A DNA stretch of 64,000 nucleotides from Desulfobacteraceae bacterium Eth-SRB2 (lineage in GTDB: Bacteria > Desulfobacterota > Desulfobacteria > Desulfobacterales > UBA11574). The stretch's first letter is position 1. Each line of letters starts with the position of its first letter. The position numbers and the translations under genes were made by a program. The DNA lies in assembly GCA_004193595.1 (NCBI GenBank), contig RPGQ01000021.1, positions 1-64,000 of the forward strand, written 5' to 3'. A model generated the notes under the pieces. It had not been told where the DNA came from, made no database searches, and was given only the letters and a program-made list of their open reading frames with translations. Positions 53,020 to 61,112 of the stretch are shown piece by piece.

Positions 53020-53790
53020 ATGAAACCCGTGTATGGTAAGTTTTGTTATCGGATCTCCCCATGTCTGATTGAGGGACAGACCGGCGACTCTGAAGGGTTT
53101 TCCCTTGTGGAGTTGCTGCTGGTGGTGGGGGTTATCGGGGTAATGCTGTGGCTGCTCATTCCCATCGGCCTTCGTACCCGGGTAGATGCAACCTATGGCG
53201 TGGTTCGACAAAATTGCTCCGAACTTGCTTCCTATACCCACCAATGGGCGCAGCAGGCTATTCTAACTCAGGATGAACAAGAATCTTTCGCAACCCTTGC
53301 TGATTATTACGGAAGCTTGGCCGGACTTTCACACGCTCCGCTTTTGGGAGCAGCACCGGGCCAATGGGTGGCAAACGGTATCGGCCCCACCCATTGGCGG
53401 CGAAGCCGTAACGGAAAAAATTTCATTCAGACGCGAATAATCACTGGACGGTTTGTGAACGGGAAACCGTCCAGCGCTCCTCAACATACGGTTGAAGATG
53501 TCATCTCCCCGCATCATCCCATTCGAAACCCATTTACAAACACCGGCATCTTTGAATCCGAGAATTTTCCGCTGCCGGTGTCCCATGGCGGGATCGGTGC
53601 CGTTCCAGGCGCCGTGGCCTTCGGCGGGATTCGTGAAAAAAAGAAAGGTTGGGTCCACTTTGCGTTTGTGTTTCAAGGAACGAACAACACCGGCACGCAA
53701 CTTAACGGCCCGGATACATTTTTTGCAGGCATGAACCTTCAAACCCTGCGGGGCCTTCAAAACGGTGTTTTTGCGGCCCGAATTCGATAG
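53020..53790 (+). CDS. MSHA-type prepilin, paralogue of the preceding gene
   Basis: 256 aa. The leader is long (26 residues to SEG) before FSLVELLLVVGVIGVML. The motif VDATYGVVRQNCSELASYTH is nearly that of the previous pilin, and the end LRGLQNGVFAARIR is similar. No good Shine-Dalgarno is seen, suggesting lower expression, so a minor pilin or alternative subunit. It is the last gene that is clearly part of the pilus. Confidence 0.84.
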   Translation: MKPVYGKFCYRISPCLIEGQTGDSEGFSLVELLLVVGVIGVMLWLLIPIGLRTRVDATYGVVRQNCSELASYTHQWAQQAILTQDEQESFATLADYYGSLAGLSHAPLLGAAPGQWVANGIGPTHWRRSRNGKNFIQTRIITGRFVNGKPSSAPQHTVEDVISPHHPIRNPFTNTGIFESENFPLPVSHGGIGAVPGAVAFGGIREKKKGWVHFAFVFQGTNNTGTQLNGPDTFFAGMNLQTLRGLQNGVFAARIR

Positions 53791-53923
53791 CGGCGTTTTG
53801 AAAGAAGAATGCTTTGTAATCATCATTTCAATGTGTTATAAAAAATTTTGGATAGTCAAGTGTTTTGATAACATACTGAAAATAATGTTATTTTCAATGA
53901 GCAGAAAAGGGTAAGATTCGGTT

Positions 53924-54340
53924 ATGAAATTAAAAAAAGCCATTGGGCTGGTAGAGCAGACGGTTTCAGAGATGTGTCTTAGTTCCGGTCGACCGATCTT
54001 TAATGAGTGGATGATTATCCGTTTATCAGATCGCGGTATGGAGTTGATGTTCTATTCCGGGCCTCGTTCAAGTGCTTCTCAGACAAAGATATGCGCGGAC
54101 ATGAGAACCCTTGAAGATGAAATGAATCGGGAAGAATATACTCCAGGTCAATTTTTCTTTAGTCAGGATGCCCAAGGAACCCTCTTCGATGCATTTATGG
54201 TTGCCGGTCCAAAGACATATATTCTTTTTAACAATACCTTGATGAAGATGACGGAAATTGCCGTCGATCCTTTTTGGAATAAAACCCAGATTCATTTCGT
54301 TGAACTGAGCGAGCACTTTCATGCCGATGCGCTGAGATAA
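53924..54340 (+). CDS. Hypothetical cytoplasmic protein
   Basis: 138 aa, no signal or membrane segment. It has phrases SSGRPIFNEWMIIRLSD and MELMFYSGPR, and an alternating strand/helix pattern. I do not recognise a family. ATG 53924 is preceded by AAAAGGGTAAG. The membrane-protein gene starts 15 bases after it, so they may be co-transcribed. Confidence 0.65.
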   Translation: MKLKKAIGLVEQTVSEMCLSSGRPIFNEWMIIRLSDRGMELMFYSGPRSSASQTKICADMRTLEDEMNREEYTPGQFFFSQDAQGTLFDAFMVAGPKTYILFNNTLMKMTEIAVDPFWNKTQIHFVELSEHFHADALR

Positions 54341-54355
54341 GGAGAGTCTTTTCGA

Positions 54356-55327
54356 GTGACGATCGGGTTCGATACCTTTTGGTTTTTGTTAGGCGGATTC
54401 ATTGGCGCATCATTTACAATGATTCTGTTTTTGAACCATTTGGAGAAAAAGCAATTTGAAGGCACCGCCCTTGGGACCCTTGTGATGCCATATTTTTCAG
54501 GCGCACCGAATCTGATTTTCACCATTGTAATGGCCTATCGGAATAGTCCCGGAAAAGAGATAGTGGTGAATTGCCTGGTCAATAACATGACCAATTTGAG
54601 TGTGCTCATCGGTTTGCCATGCATTTTTTGGGGGCTGGAGATTATTCCAAAAACAAAAAAGCGCAAAAGCGCACTCAAAACCGGCCGTTTGAACCGTCTA
54701 TCGCTCAGTTTTACCATTATCGCGGTATTTGTTTTCACCGGTGCGGTTTGGGCGTTAGGTCGGGATGGAGAACTGACCTTTGGTGACGGTCTTGGACTGG
54801 TCGGTATGTTTTTCTTCTGGCAGTTGGCCGGCGTTTTCGATGTGATGAGAAAAAACATTGAGCGAAAGCGGCGCTCAGGTCGTGGGATGATCCTTGATTT
54901 CGTCGGCCTGGGCATTTCCGTAGCGGTCATGTTTTATTGTGTGGACGGGTTGGTCCAATGGCTGTCCCGGGCTCAATTCGGATTCATCAGTTACAAACAT
55001 ATCGGATGGTTAAGCGGTTGGCTGATGGTGCTGCCCAATGCCATTCCCGCCTTTTATTATGCACTGCATAAACGGGCCGATATTGTCTACAGTTCTCAGA
55101 TTGGGGACGGTCACATCTGCATTCCGCTTTGTATCGGACTTTTTGCAATGTTTCACACCATTTCCGTTCCATCCTTCTTTGAGATCAGTGTCTATCTCAT
55201 CTTGATCATGGCGGTGATCCATTTATTTGCCGTCACCATTCTTGGCCGTCTGCCGCGCTCATTCGCTGTTGCGTTTTTAGGGATGTATGGCATTTTTCTG
55301 TATCAAGGAATTATTTCAGTTTCGTAA
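54356..55327 (+). CDS. Multi-pass membrane protein, Na+/Ca2+-exchanger-like
   Basis: 323 aa from GTG 54356 with GGAGAG before it. About nine to ten hydrophobic helices. MPYFSGAPNLIFTIVMAYR with VVNCLVNNMTNLSVLIGLP resembles the alpha repeat of cation/Ca exchangers (G-x-P ... N-x-x-N), and LSGWLMVLPNAIPAFYYAL is a possible second repeat. The acidic residue normal in the alpha repeat is not evident, so ion specificity is open. A role in calcium supply for the calcium-binding pilins upstream would be attractive but is speculation. Confidence 0.6.
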   Translation: MTIGFDTFWFLLGGFIGASFTMILFLNHLEKKQFEGTALGTLVMPYFSGAPNLIFTIVMAYRNSPGKEIVVNCLVNNMTNLSVLIGLPCIFWGLEIIPKTKKRKSALKTGRLNRLSLSFTIIAVFVFTGAVWALGRDGELTFGDGLGLVGMFFFWQLAGVFDVMRKNIERKRRSGRGMILDFVGLGISVAVMFYCVDGLVQWLSRAQFGFISYKHIGWLSGWLMVLPNAIPAFYYALHKRADIVYSSQIGDGHICIPLCIGLFAMFHTISVPSFFEISVYLILIMAVIHLFAVTILGRLPRSFAVAFLGMYGIFLYQGIISVS

Positions 55328-55349
55328 TCGCTTATGAGACGGGCGTTAT

Positions 55350-56987
55350 TCATTCAGATAAATCCTCTGCCTCCTCTTTAAAATGCTCCTTGAGAAAAGC
55401 CGCAAGATTGGACTCATCACAAATGATATTGTATTGCTTTTTCAGTAATGCCAAATCATTTTTAAGCATCTGAGCACTTTGATATCTTAATGCCGGATCG
55501 GTTTCCAGGCACTTCATTACGATCTGGTTTACCTCGTTCGGAAAGTCCGCCCCTATTTCTTCAATAGGGTATGTATTCCCTTTTTGGGCTAAATCAATGG
55601 CTTGAGTTGTGGAATCGAATTTTTTAAATTTTCGACCGGTTAATATCTCATAAAAAATGACTCCCAGCGAATAAATATCTGCTTGATGGTTCATGGGTTC
55701 TCCAAGTAACTGCTCAGGTGCCATGTAAGACACTTTTCCTTTGATAACGCCGGGCAGGGTTAAACTCGTTTCGGATTGTGCTTTGGAGATGCCGAAATCG
55801 CTTAGCTTTACCTCCCCCTGATAAGACAGAAGCAGGTTCTGCGGGCAAATATCCCGATGGATGATATTCAGTGGCTCACCGGTGGCGTCATTTTTCCTGG
55901 AATGTGCGTAATGCAGTGCACTGCTGACCTTGACCATCAAAAATACACATAAATCAAAAGGGAGTTTGTCTTTAACCTTCACCATGAGCTGCCCCAGAGT
56001 TTTGCCGTGAATGTATTCCATGGCAATGAAACTGGCGTTGTCGATTCTTTTAAAATCGATCACCTGTACAATGTTCGGGTGCTGCAGCAACGCGACTAAC
56101 CGCGCTTCTCGAATAAACATTTTAGAGAATTGGGGGTACTCCAAAAGATGTGGGAGCACTTTTTTAACCGCAACGGTTTTTCGAAAACCACCTTCTCCCA
56201 CATAATCCGCTAGAAACAGCTCAGCCATTCCTCCTTGTCCGATTTTTTTTCGAAGTATATAGGGTCCGATTTGCCCCATCCTCTCCACCTCCTTCTGTGA
56301 TTTATAAGCCCTTGCTCTGGCAAAGGGACCTATTAAAAACAAAATGATTGCCAGAAGAAGGGTGGTGGAAACTATTCCAATGAAAAAAAACAACTGATAT
56401 CGACCGAGTGTATGGTCTGAAGCGGTTTTTGAAATTGCCAAGTGAATTTTACCGATATTTACTTTCGAAAAGACAACGTTCTCGGAAAAAAGAATGATTC
56501 CCTTACCGTCCGGATATTTTCCAGATGAAATGGTAACGCCGTCCACATCATTCAGTTGCTCTTTTTCACTTAAGTCGTGGAAGGGATGATTGATCATCTC
56601 AGGATTGCTGTGCGCAACAACAATGTCCTGATGATCCAATATTGCTACGAATTCAATGTCTTTTTTCTTTGAAAAATCGCGAATGGCCGCGTTCATGGCC
56701 AATATGTCATTCTCGATAAGGCGGGTACTGGAAAAAGCCGCAAGCTTTTTTGCGGCGTTAGCCCCTTGCCGGTAGAGGTTCTCAATATATCTACTGCGGG
56801 TGCCGTCGTAGATCGTATATGCAGATAAAGTTATTGCAGTCCACAAAATAACGCCACAGGCAATGGCGATTCGGTTGCGTTGAACAAACCTAATATTAAA
56901 TAACTTTTTGCCTGTCTTAACCATAAAAATTGTCGACCATTCTTTTGCTATAAAGAATGTTGATGTCACTACCTTAGAAAAAGCCAT
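55350..56987 (-). CDS. Transmembrane sensor Ser/Thr protein kinase, second copy
   Basis: 545 aa, colinear paralogue of the kinase at 26671-28305. Membrane helices at about 38-58 and 200-222, periplasmic sensor (FVAILDHQDIVVAHSNPEM, FSKVNIGKIHLAI), kinase domain from about 245 (GPYILRKKIGQGGMAELF, VAVKKVLPHL, HRDICPQNLLL, DFGIS, MAPEQ). Here the catalytic-loop Lys is Cys. It faces the pilus locus tail to tail, and a family B repeat lies 280 bases upstream, as before the sensor gene at 28351. It may control pilus or surface functions; no cognate phosphatase is adjacent. Confidence 0.92.
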   Translation of the reverse strand: MAFSKVVTSTFFIAKEWSTIFMVKTGKKLFNIRFVQRNRIAIACGVILWTAITLSAYTIYDGTRSRYIENLYRQGANAAKKLAAFSSTRLIENDILAMNAAIRDFSKKKDIEFVAILDHQDIVVAHSNPEMINHPFHDLSEKEQLNDVDGVTISSGKYPDGKGIILFSENVVFSKVNIGKIHLAISKTASDHTLGRYQLFFFIGIVSTTLLLAIILFLIGPFARARAYKSQKEVERMGQIGPYILRKKIGQGGMAELFLADYVGEGGFRKTVAVKKVLPHLLEYPQFSKMFIREARLVALLQHPNIVQVIDFKRIDNASFIAMEYIHGKTLGQLMVKVKDKLPFDLCVFLMVKVSSALHYAHSRKNDATGEPLNIIHRDICPQNLLLSYQGEVKLSDFGISKAQSETSLTLPGVIKGKVSYMAPEQLLGEPMNHQADIYSLGVIFYEILTGRKFKKFDSTTQAIDLAQKGNTYPIEEIGADFPNEVNQIVMKCLETDPALRYQSAQMLKNDLALLKKQYNIICDESNLAAFLKEHFKEEAEDLSE

Positions 56988-57266
56988 AACAAAACCTTCT
57001 CCTTATTTTTTCGAATGTTGATATCAGATCGACAAGATTTTATGGTATTGGCAAATCAGGTGCGGGTTTAAATCTCGGCCCATATCTTATGGATCTGATG
57101 TCAAGATTTATTTAGGTAGAAACTAATACTAATTTAAAACTATTGTCGATAGCTGTCAAGCAATGACAGCACATGATCAACGATTCTAATTATGGAATAA
57201 GGCCAATTTTGATATTTAGAGCTTTTCTTGTGACATTTTTATGATAATATTATAAGATACCGATAT

Positions 57267-57593
57267 AAGTAAAGATCCGGGTCCAGAGGGCCCGGCTTTG
57301 ATTATCCCCAGAGGGGATTTAGTTTGCCGGCAATTAACGATTTACGGAATACTGGAGTATTGGAGTGGTGGAGTAATGGAAGAAACCCCTTTTTTCATCG
57401 CTCTCAGAAAACAGATCCCTGGAGAAAATCTGAAAGTTTAAAGCTCTTTTTTTTAAATCAACACTCCAATACTCCAGTACTCCGGTTGATTTATACGGGC
57501 AGAGCCATTGATCTCTGACCCCCGCAATGCGGGACAGGCATGGCCCAGCCTCCGGCCCATAGGGCCTACGGCCCGGAGGGAGGACCAGGTTTT
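57267..57593. repeat. Dispersed repeat family B, copy 2
   Basis: Near-identical to 29273-29558, with an extra 33-bp GC-rich hairpin (CCTCCGGCCCATAGGGCC ... GGAGG) inserted near its end. The core again has ACTGGAGTATTGGAGTGG and CACTCCAATACTCC inverted blocks. Confidence 0.82.
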
Positions 57594-57746
57594 TTAGAAC
57601 CCAATAAAAGGGGGTCCCGCCTTGGAGAAATAGTCATGTACCGTTTCGCCCAAGCGGGACTAACACAGTAAATCCTATGAAATCGGCGTTCCCGTAAGGT
57701 TAACATTATTAATTATGTAGGTTTTGGGTAAAAGCCATTCAGAAAT

Positions 57747-58036
57747 CTAAATCGGATTCTCCCATTTTAAGCCCGGGAAACGGCCAAAATCACCATCAGT
57801 GAAGCAAAGGATCAGGCCATGCTCCATAGCCAGGGCCGCTAACTGAGCATCTGGGATTAAATTCGGACGTACGGCTTGGTCTATCAGCAGCGGTCCCAAA
57901 ATTTCGTGGTGTCACTCGCTGGGCTGGGGTATCCAAACGGAAGAACAAGCCAACCACTCTTTTACTTGATTCCAGGTTTCACCCATAGGCTCAGGCCGCT
58001 CGAAAATACAGGGCAAAGTTACCAGCAATTGACCTA
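57747..58036 (-). pseudogene. vapC: PIN-domain (VapC-type) toxin remnant
   Basis: On the minus strand the stretch ending at TAG 57747 reads LIPDAQLAALAMEHGLILCF and TDGDFGRFPGLKWENPI, the typical C-terminus of a VapC ribonuclease. Further upstream, LLVTLPCIFERPEPMGETW fits the middle of the family, but a TGA interrupts the frame (PQPSE-stop-HHEILGPLL), and the N-terminal third with the first catalytic Asp is missing. No antitoxin is adjacent. Dead gene. Confidence 0.82.
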
Positions 58037-58416
58037 ATTTGTACTATTTTTTAGATCTGCGTTTATCTGTGTGAATCCGTTTCCTAACTTTTAAAAGAAA
58101 AATAGAATAATTCTATAATGTTGTCAATATTTATTAATTAAGATGTGGTCCGGATTGCTTGCCGGACGCCTCTGCTTTTCCTGTTCATTGTAATGAAATT
58201 TTTCCAGGCTGCTTGATTATTCAAGCGCAACGAGGTTTTTTATTTTCTTTGACGGTGAATCAAGGGAACAGGAGCACCCTTGACAGGTTTTGTTAACTTC
58301 ACTAACATAAAGAAAAAAGTGGGGAATCAACTGGGGGCTAAAATTTTTCTCCGCTTGTCAAATGAACAAACTATGTTAAAATATCTCAAAAAAAAGGAAT
58401 GAAAGGAGGGATCAAA
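58037..58416. other. Intergenic, AT-rich
   Basis: No gene seen. Likely carries the promoter of the antitoxin/toxin pair downstream; AAAGGAGGG at 58403-58411 is the antitoxin ribosome-binding site. Confidence 0.4.
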
Positions 58417-58602
58417 ATGGCTCACGTCACTAATACCAAGGGGCTGCCTGAAGAATATATTAAGCTCGTTCAGGAGTTCGCAGACTTTTTGAGACAAAAA
58501 ACCCTCAGACCAGTAAAAGGAAAAGAGCAAATCGGTTTTCATGTTTGGCCATTGGGCGTTAAAGGAAAGCTGACGCGGGAGGAAATCTATGACCACCTCT
58601 GA
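58417..58602 (+). CDS. Probable antitoxin of a VapBC-type pair
   Basis: 61 aa, MAHVTNTKGLPEEYIKLVQE and FADFLRQKTL, ending LTREEIYDHL. AAAGGAGGG is well spaced from ATG 58417; an in-frame ATG at 58399 lies before it and is less likely. Small size, placement directly before a PIN gene and 14-bp overlap with it mark it as an antitoxin. I see no clear DNA-binding fold. Intact, though its toxin partner is broken. Confidence 0.7.
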   Translation: MAHVTNTKGLPEEYIKLVQEFADFLRQKTLRPVKGKEQIGFHVWPLGVKGKLTREEIYDHL

Positions 58603-59036
58603 TAAAATTAGCCTAATAGACACTAATGTCTTGGTTTATGCTACTGATGGGACATCACCTTTTCACGAAGCAGCCAGAAATCTCAGGGACAAAGGCTTAA
58701 ATGGTGAGGTTTCATTGTGTATATGCCCGCAAATCTTAAACGAGTTTTTTGCCATTGTGACAAGCCCTAAAAGAGTTACTAATCCCAGAACTCAACAAGA
58801 GGCCTTAGAGGAGGTGTAAAGCTATTTTCGGGCAAAGCAGATTTTGAAAATATACCCAGTTCACGGTGTCATTGAAAAAAGCTTTGAACTACTAAGCCGC
58901 TACTGATGTCACTGGACAGAATGTTTTTGACCTATATCTGGTCTCCACCATGCTCATTAATAACATTACCAGTATTTTTACCTACAATCAGTCTCACTTT
59001 TCCCAATTCAAAGAAATTCAGGTATCAATCCCTTAG
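58589..59036 (+). pseudogene. vapC: Broken PIN-domain (VapC-type) toxin gene
   Basis: Starts as a PIN nuclease (SLIDTNVLVYATDGTSPFHEAA with the catalytic Asp; CPQILNEFFAIVT with the conserved Glu). TAA at 58817 interrupts it after 76 codons; the frame then goes on (SYFRAKQILKIYPVHGVIEK and SFELLSRY) until a frameshift near 58905, after which the last part reads DVTGQNVFDLYLVSTMLINN and ends at TAG 59034. Two independent lesions mean a dead toxin beside an intact antitoxin. Confidence 0.85.
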
Positions 59037-59299
59037 GCCGAAAGTTTAATACAACGATATGGCCCCTAACTCTGACGTCTTCTGTATTTCACCCATATTG
59101 AGCATTTTAAATTCTAAAAAATGGGAACGCTCAATTAACCGGTACAATTTAGTTCTCTATCCAGCTAAACAGCAGCCTTTAAATATTCACAACATATTCA
59201 CAATATTTCATATTTTTATAGTCGCCGCTAATAGCAAAACTTAATTTACAATTCAATCCCCGACCCCAATTACACTTTATGATTTATATGAATGTATGA

Positions 59300-59553
59300 C
59301 CCTAAATGATCGAAAGTCGAGGATACCCCAGGTCCAAGGCATCAAGGCTGCAGCTGTAGACATCTACCGCAAGGACTTGATAACGCAGGAGATGGAGTGT
59401 CATCGGCTTTCCTGAAAGGTAAATAAAATGGTATTTTTTTAAAATTATATATCTCATCTATAGAAGAGTTATAACGATATAGTTGGATTTACAAAATAGT
59501 TGATAAATTAATCAGATATAATGTTTTACCATTTTATTTACGATCATTTAGGG
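59300..59553. mobile_element. MITE with 13-bp terminal repeats and TATGA target duplication
   Basis: Perfect terminal inverted repeats CCCTAAATGATCG (59300-59312) and CGATCATTTAGGG (59541-59553), flanked on both sides by TATGA (59295-59299 and 59554-59558), a 5-bp target duplication. On the right the terminal repeat continues TAAATAAAATGGTA; on the left this continuation appears only at 59421, after about 107 bases, so the left end carries an insertion (59313-59419). The inserted piece has an open frame of 34 codons (KSRIPQVQGIKAAAVDIYRK...), apparently a fragment of another gene. Confidence 0.8.
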
Positions 59554-59589
59554 TATGAATAAGATCACGAATTAAAGGGCATGTTATGC

Positions 59590-59880
59590 CTAAATTTCAT
59601 CAAGGGGTAATATTTGTTTGCCGTGACGGATTGTAAAAATGGAGATCTGTATTTTTCCCACCCGATAAATAATCCAATAATTTCCATAAATTAATTCCCG
59701 AAAATCCTTGCTATTGATTTCCGGTACAATTCGACCACTTTCTGAAAATGACTTTAATTGCTCAACTTTGGAAAATACCGTATCCACCCACTTCTCTGCT
59801 GCGGTCGGGTTGTCACGAGAAATATACTCGGCTATCTCTGCCGCTCTTTCCACAGCCAAAGGGGACCAAATTATTCTCAT
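59590..59880 (-). CDS. ParE/RelE-family toxin
   Basis: 96 aa, full length for the family. Begins MRIIWSPLAVERAAEIAEYI and has SGRIVPEINSKDFRELIYGN, IYRVGKIQISIFTIRHGKQILP, all typical of ParE/RelE plasmid-stabilisation toxins. Its ATG overlaps the stop of the antitoxin frame by four bases (ATGA). The antitoxin looks damaged, so the toxin is probably silent, weakly expressed or tolerated. Confidence 0.88.
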   Translation of the reverse strand: MRIIWSPLAVERAAEIAEYISRDNPTAAEKWVDTVFSKVEQLKSFSESGRIVPEINSKDFRELIYGNYWIIYRVGKIQISIFTIRHGKQILPLDEI

Positions 59881-60090
59881 TTGCCGACTCGCTTTAATAC
59901 ATCTTCTTTTGCGGCATCATGTTCTACTCCGTTTCCTCTCTCAAGCTGAGCGCTTGAGATTTGAATATCTTGAAGCATTTCAATTTGTTCTAGCATGGCT
60001 TCATATTCATCCACGTCAAGCAAGACGACGACTCCTTTGCCATGCTGGAGGGTATAACCTTTTGTTATCTTATTATATAACGTCCATTGG
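59877..60090 (-). pseudogene. Phd/YefM-type antitoxin, N-terminally damaged
   Basis: The C-terminal two thirds (TLQHGKGVVVLLDVDEYEAM, LEQIEMLQDIQISSAQLERG) matches Phd/YefM antitoxins. The N-terminal DNA-binding part is short and altered (ISCEPIYQWTLYNKITKG), and the frame further upstream runs antisense into a transposase remnant, so the listed upstream start (60170) is artificial. No good start codon or ribosome-binding site is visible. The promoter-binding function is likely lost. Confidence 0.65.
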
Positions 60091-60107
60091 TATATTGGTT
60101 CACAACT

Positions 60108-60439
60108 GATGGATATTAGTATTAAAAGAGGCAAGGGAAAAACTGGAGCAAAAGTATACGCTTGAGGCACAAGGGTGCGATTTCGACTGGTTGGTTAAGC
60201 ATGTGGCAAAGTTGTTGAATGTTGAGCCAAAGGACGTTTTAATTCGCGTAAACATAAGCAGTCCGTGAAAGCACCTCGTTTACTGTGCTACTGTGTGGGA
60301 CTCGAGAACTAAAGATGACAACCGTAGAGCTTGCCAAAAAATAGATTTAGCTTAGCCCACGATAAGCCAATCAGTTATCCGAGGGATAAAAATAGCCAAA
60401 GAAGAAGGATTAAATCTATTGGAGCAGATTAACCAATAA
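60108..60439 (+). pseudogene. REP-associated (Y1/RAYT) transposase remnant, C-terminal part
   Basis: Reads LVLKEAREKLEQKYTLEAQG and CDFDWLVKHVAKLLNVEPKD, the C-terminal helix-turn-helix region of this transposase group, then breaks up: the next piece (RELKMTTVELAKK) is in another frame with TAG stops, and the end (LA-stop-PTISQSVIRGIKIAKEE, TAG for Gln) in a third. The catalytic N-terminal domain is absent. Distinct from the remnant at 13740-14223. Confidence 0.8.
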
Positions 60440-60549
60440 TCCAATGGATCTTATATCACATGCTAATACAACCTGGTATTGTAAATTTGGTGGTTTAAGT
60501 TCTGCAAAACCTTTCATAGGGAAAAGGAATTTGAAAAAATCTGGACGCG

Positions 60550-60740
60550 GTTTATCCGCCTCTGGAGGGTTTATCCGCCTTGGAGGGCTGATTCAAAAAA
60601 TATATTCGGATTCATATCCAACTCCTTCTGTGGATGATTACGTGATCGATCCCGACACCCCGGTCGAAGCCTACTTTTAGCAGTCAGCCCGTGGAGAGAT
60701 CAACGGGAAAGCTTTACCTAAAAAACCTGTAATTTTCTGA
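60550..60740 (+). mobile_element. IS91-type element remnant, 3' end
   Basis: GGLIQKIY followed by SVDDYVIDPDTPVEAYF and TAG (60678) is the C-terminus of an IS91-type transposase, with the zinc-knuckle part lost by deletion after IQKIY. The following 60 bases (CAGTCAGCCCGTGGAGAGAT through TTTACCTAAAA) match the element at the window's end (63955-64000), so they are the element's 3' end. Confidence 0.75.
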
Positions 60741-61112
60741 GGTTGGGCAAAAATTGGTAAAAACAAGCGATTGACAGCCGGGTTGGCCTTTAGTATGAAG
60801 ATTTTGATTGTCACCGCAAACAATAGGCTTCCATATGTTGAGGTTTGTATGAGTTCCACACACAATAATAATTTTTCAGTCTACTTCACTTTACCTGCTC
60901 TCAAAAAGCGAGTTCTTATCATTTCTCAAAAAGGGAGTTCTTATCATTTTCTTTGTGGTCGTGGTAATTTCTCTTTTTCCTTTGGTCCACTGGTATGGAG
61001 AGGAGCAAAGTATTAAAGGAAATCTACAGTAGGTCATAACAAAGCGAAATAAAATAGATACGATTTTAACCCAGCAGTCGGGCGCATACCCCGCAAAGAG
61101 GATTGGCTCATC
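60741..61112. other. Intergenic, with a 25-bp tandem duplication
   Basis: No gene is seen. TCTCAAAAAGCGAGTTCTTA (60899) is repeated directly at 60924 with one change (25-bp unit). The promoter of the glycosyltransferase must lie between 60950 and 61100. Confidence 0.5.

Noticed and set aside
57324-57518. A 64-codon ORF, with a similar frame at 29330-29734
   Set aside because: Both arise from the family B repeat and have no ribosome-binding site or recognisable product.
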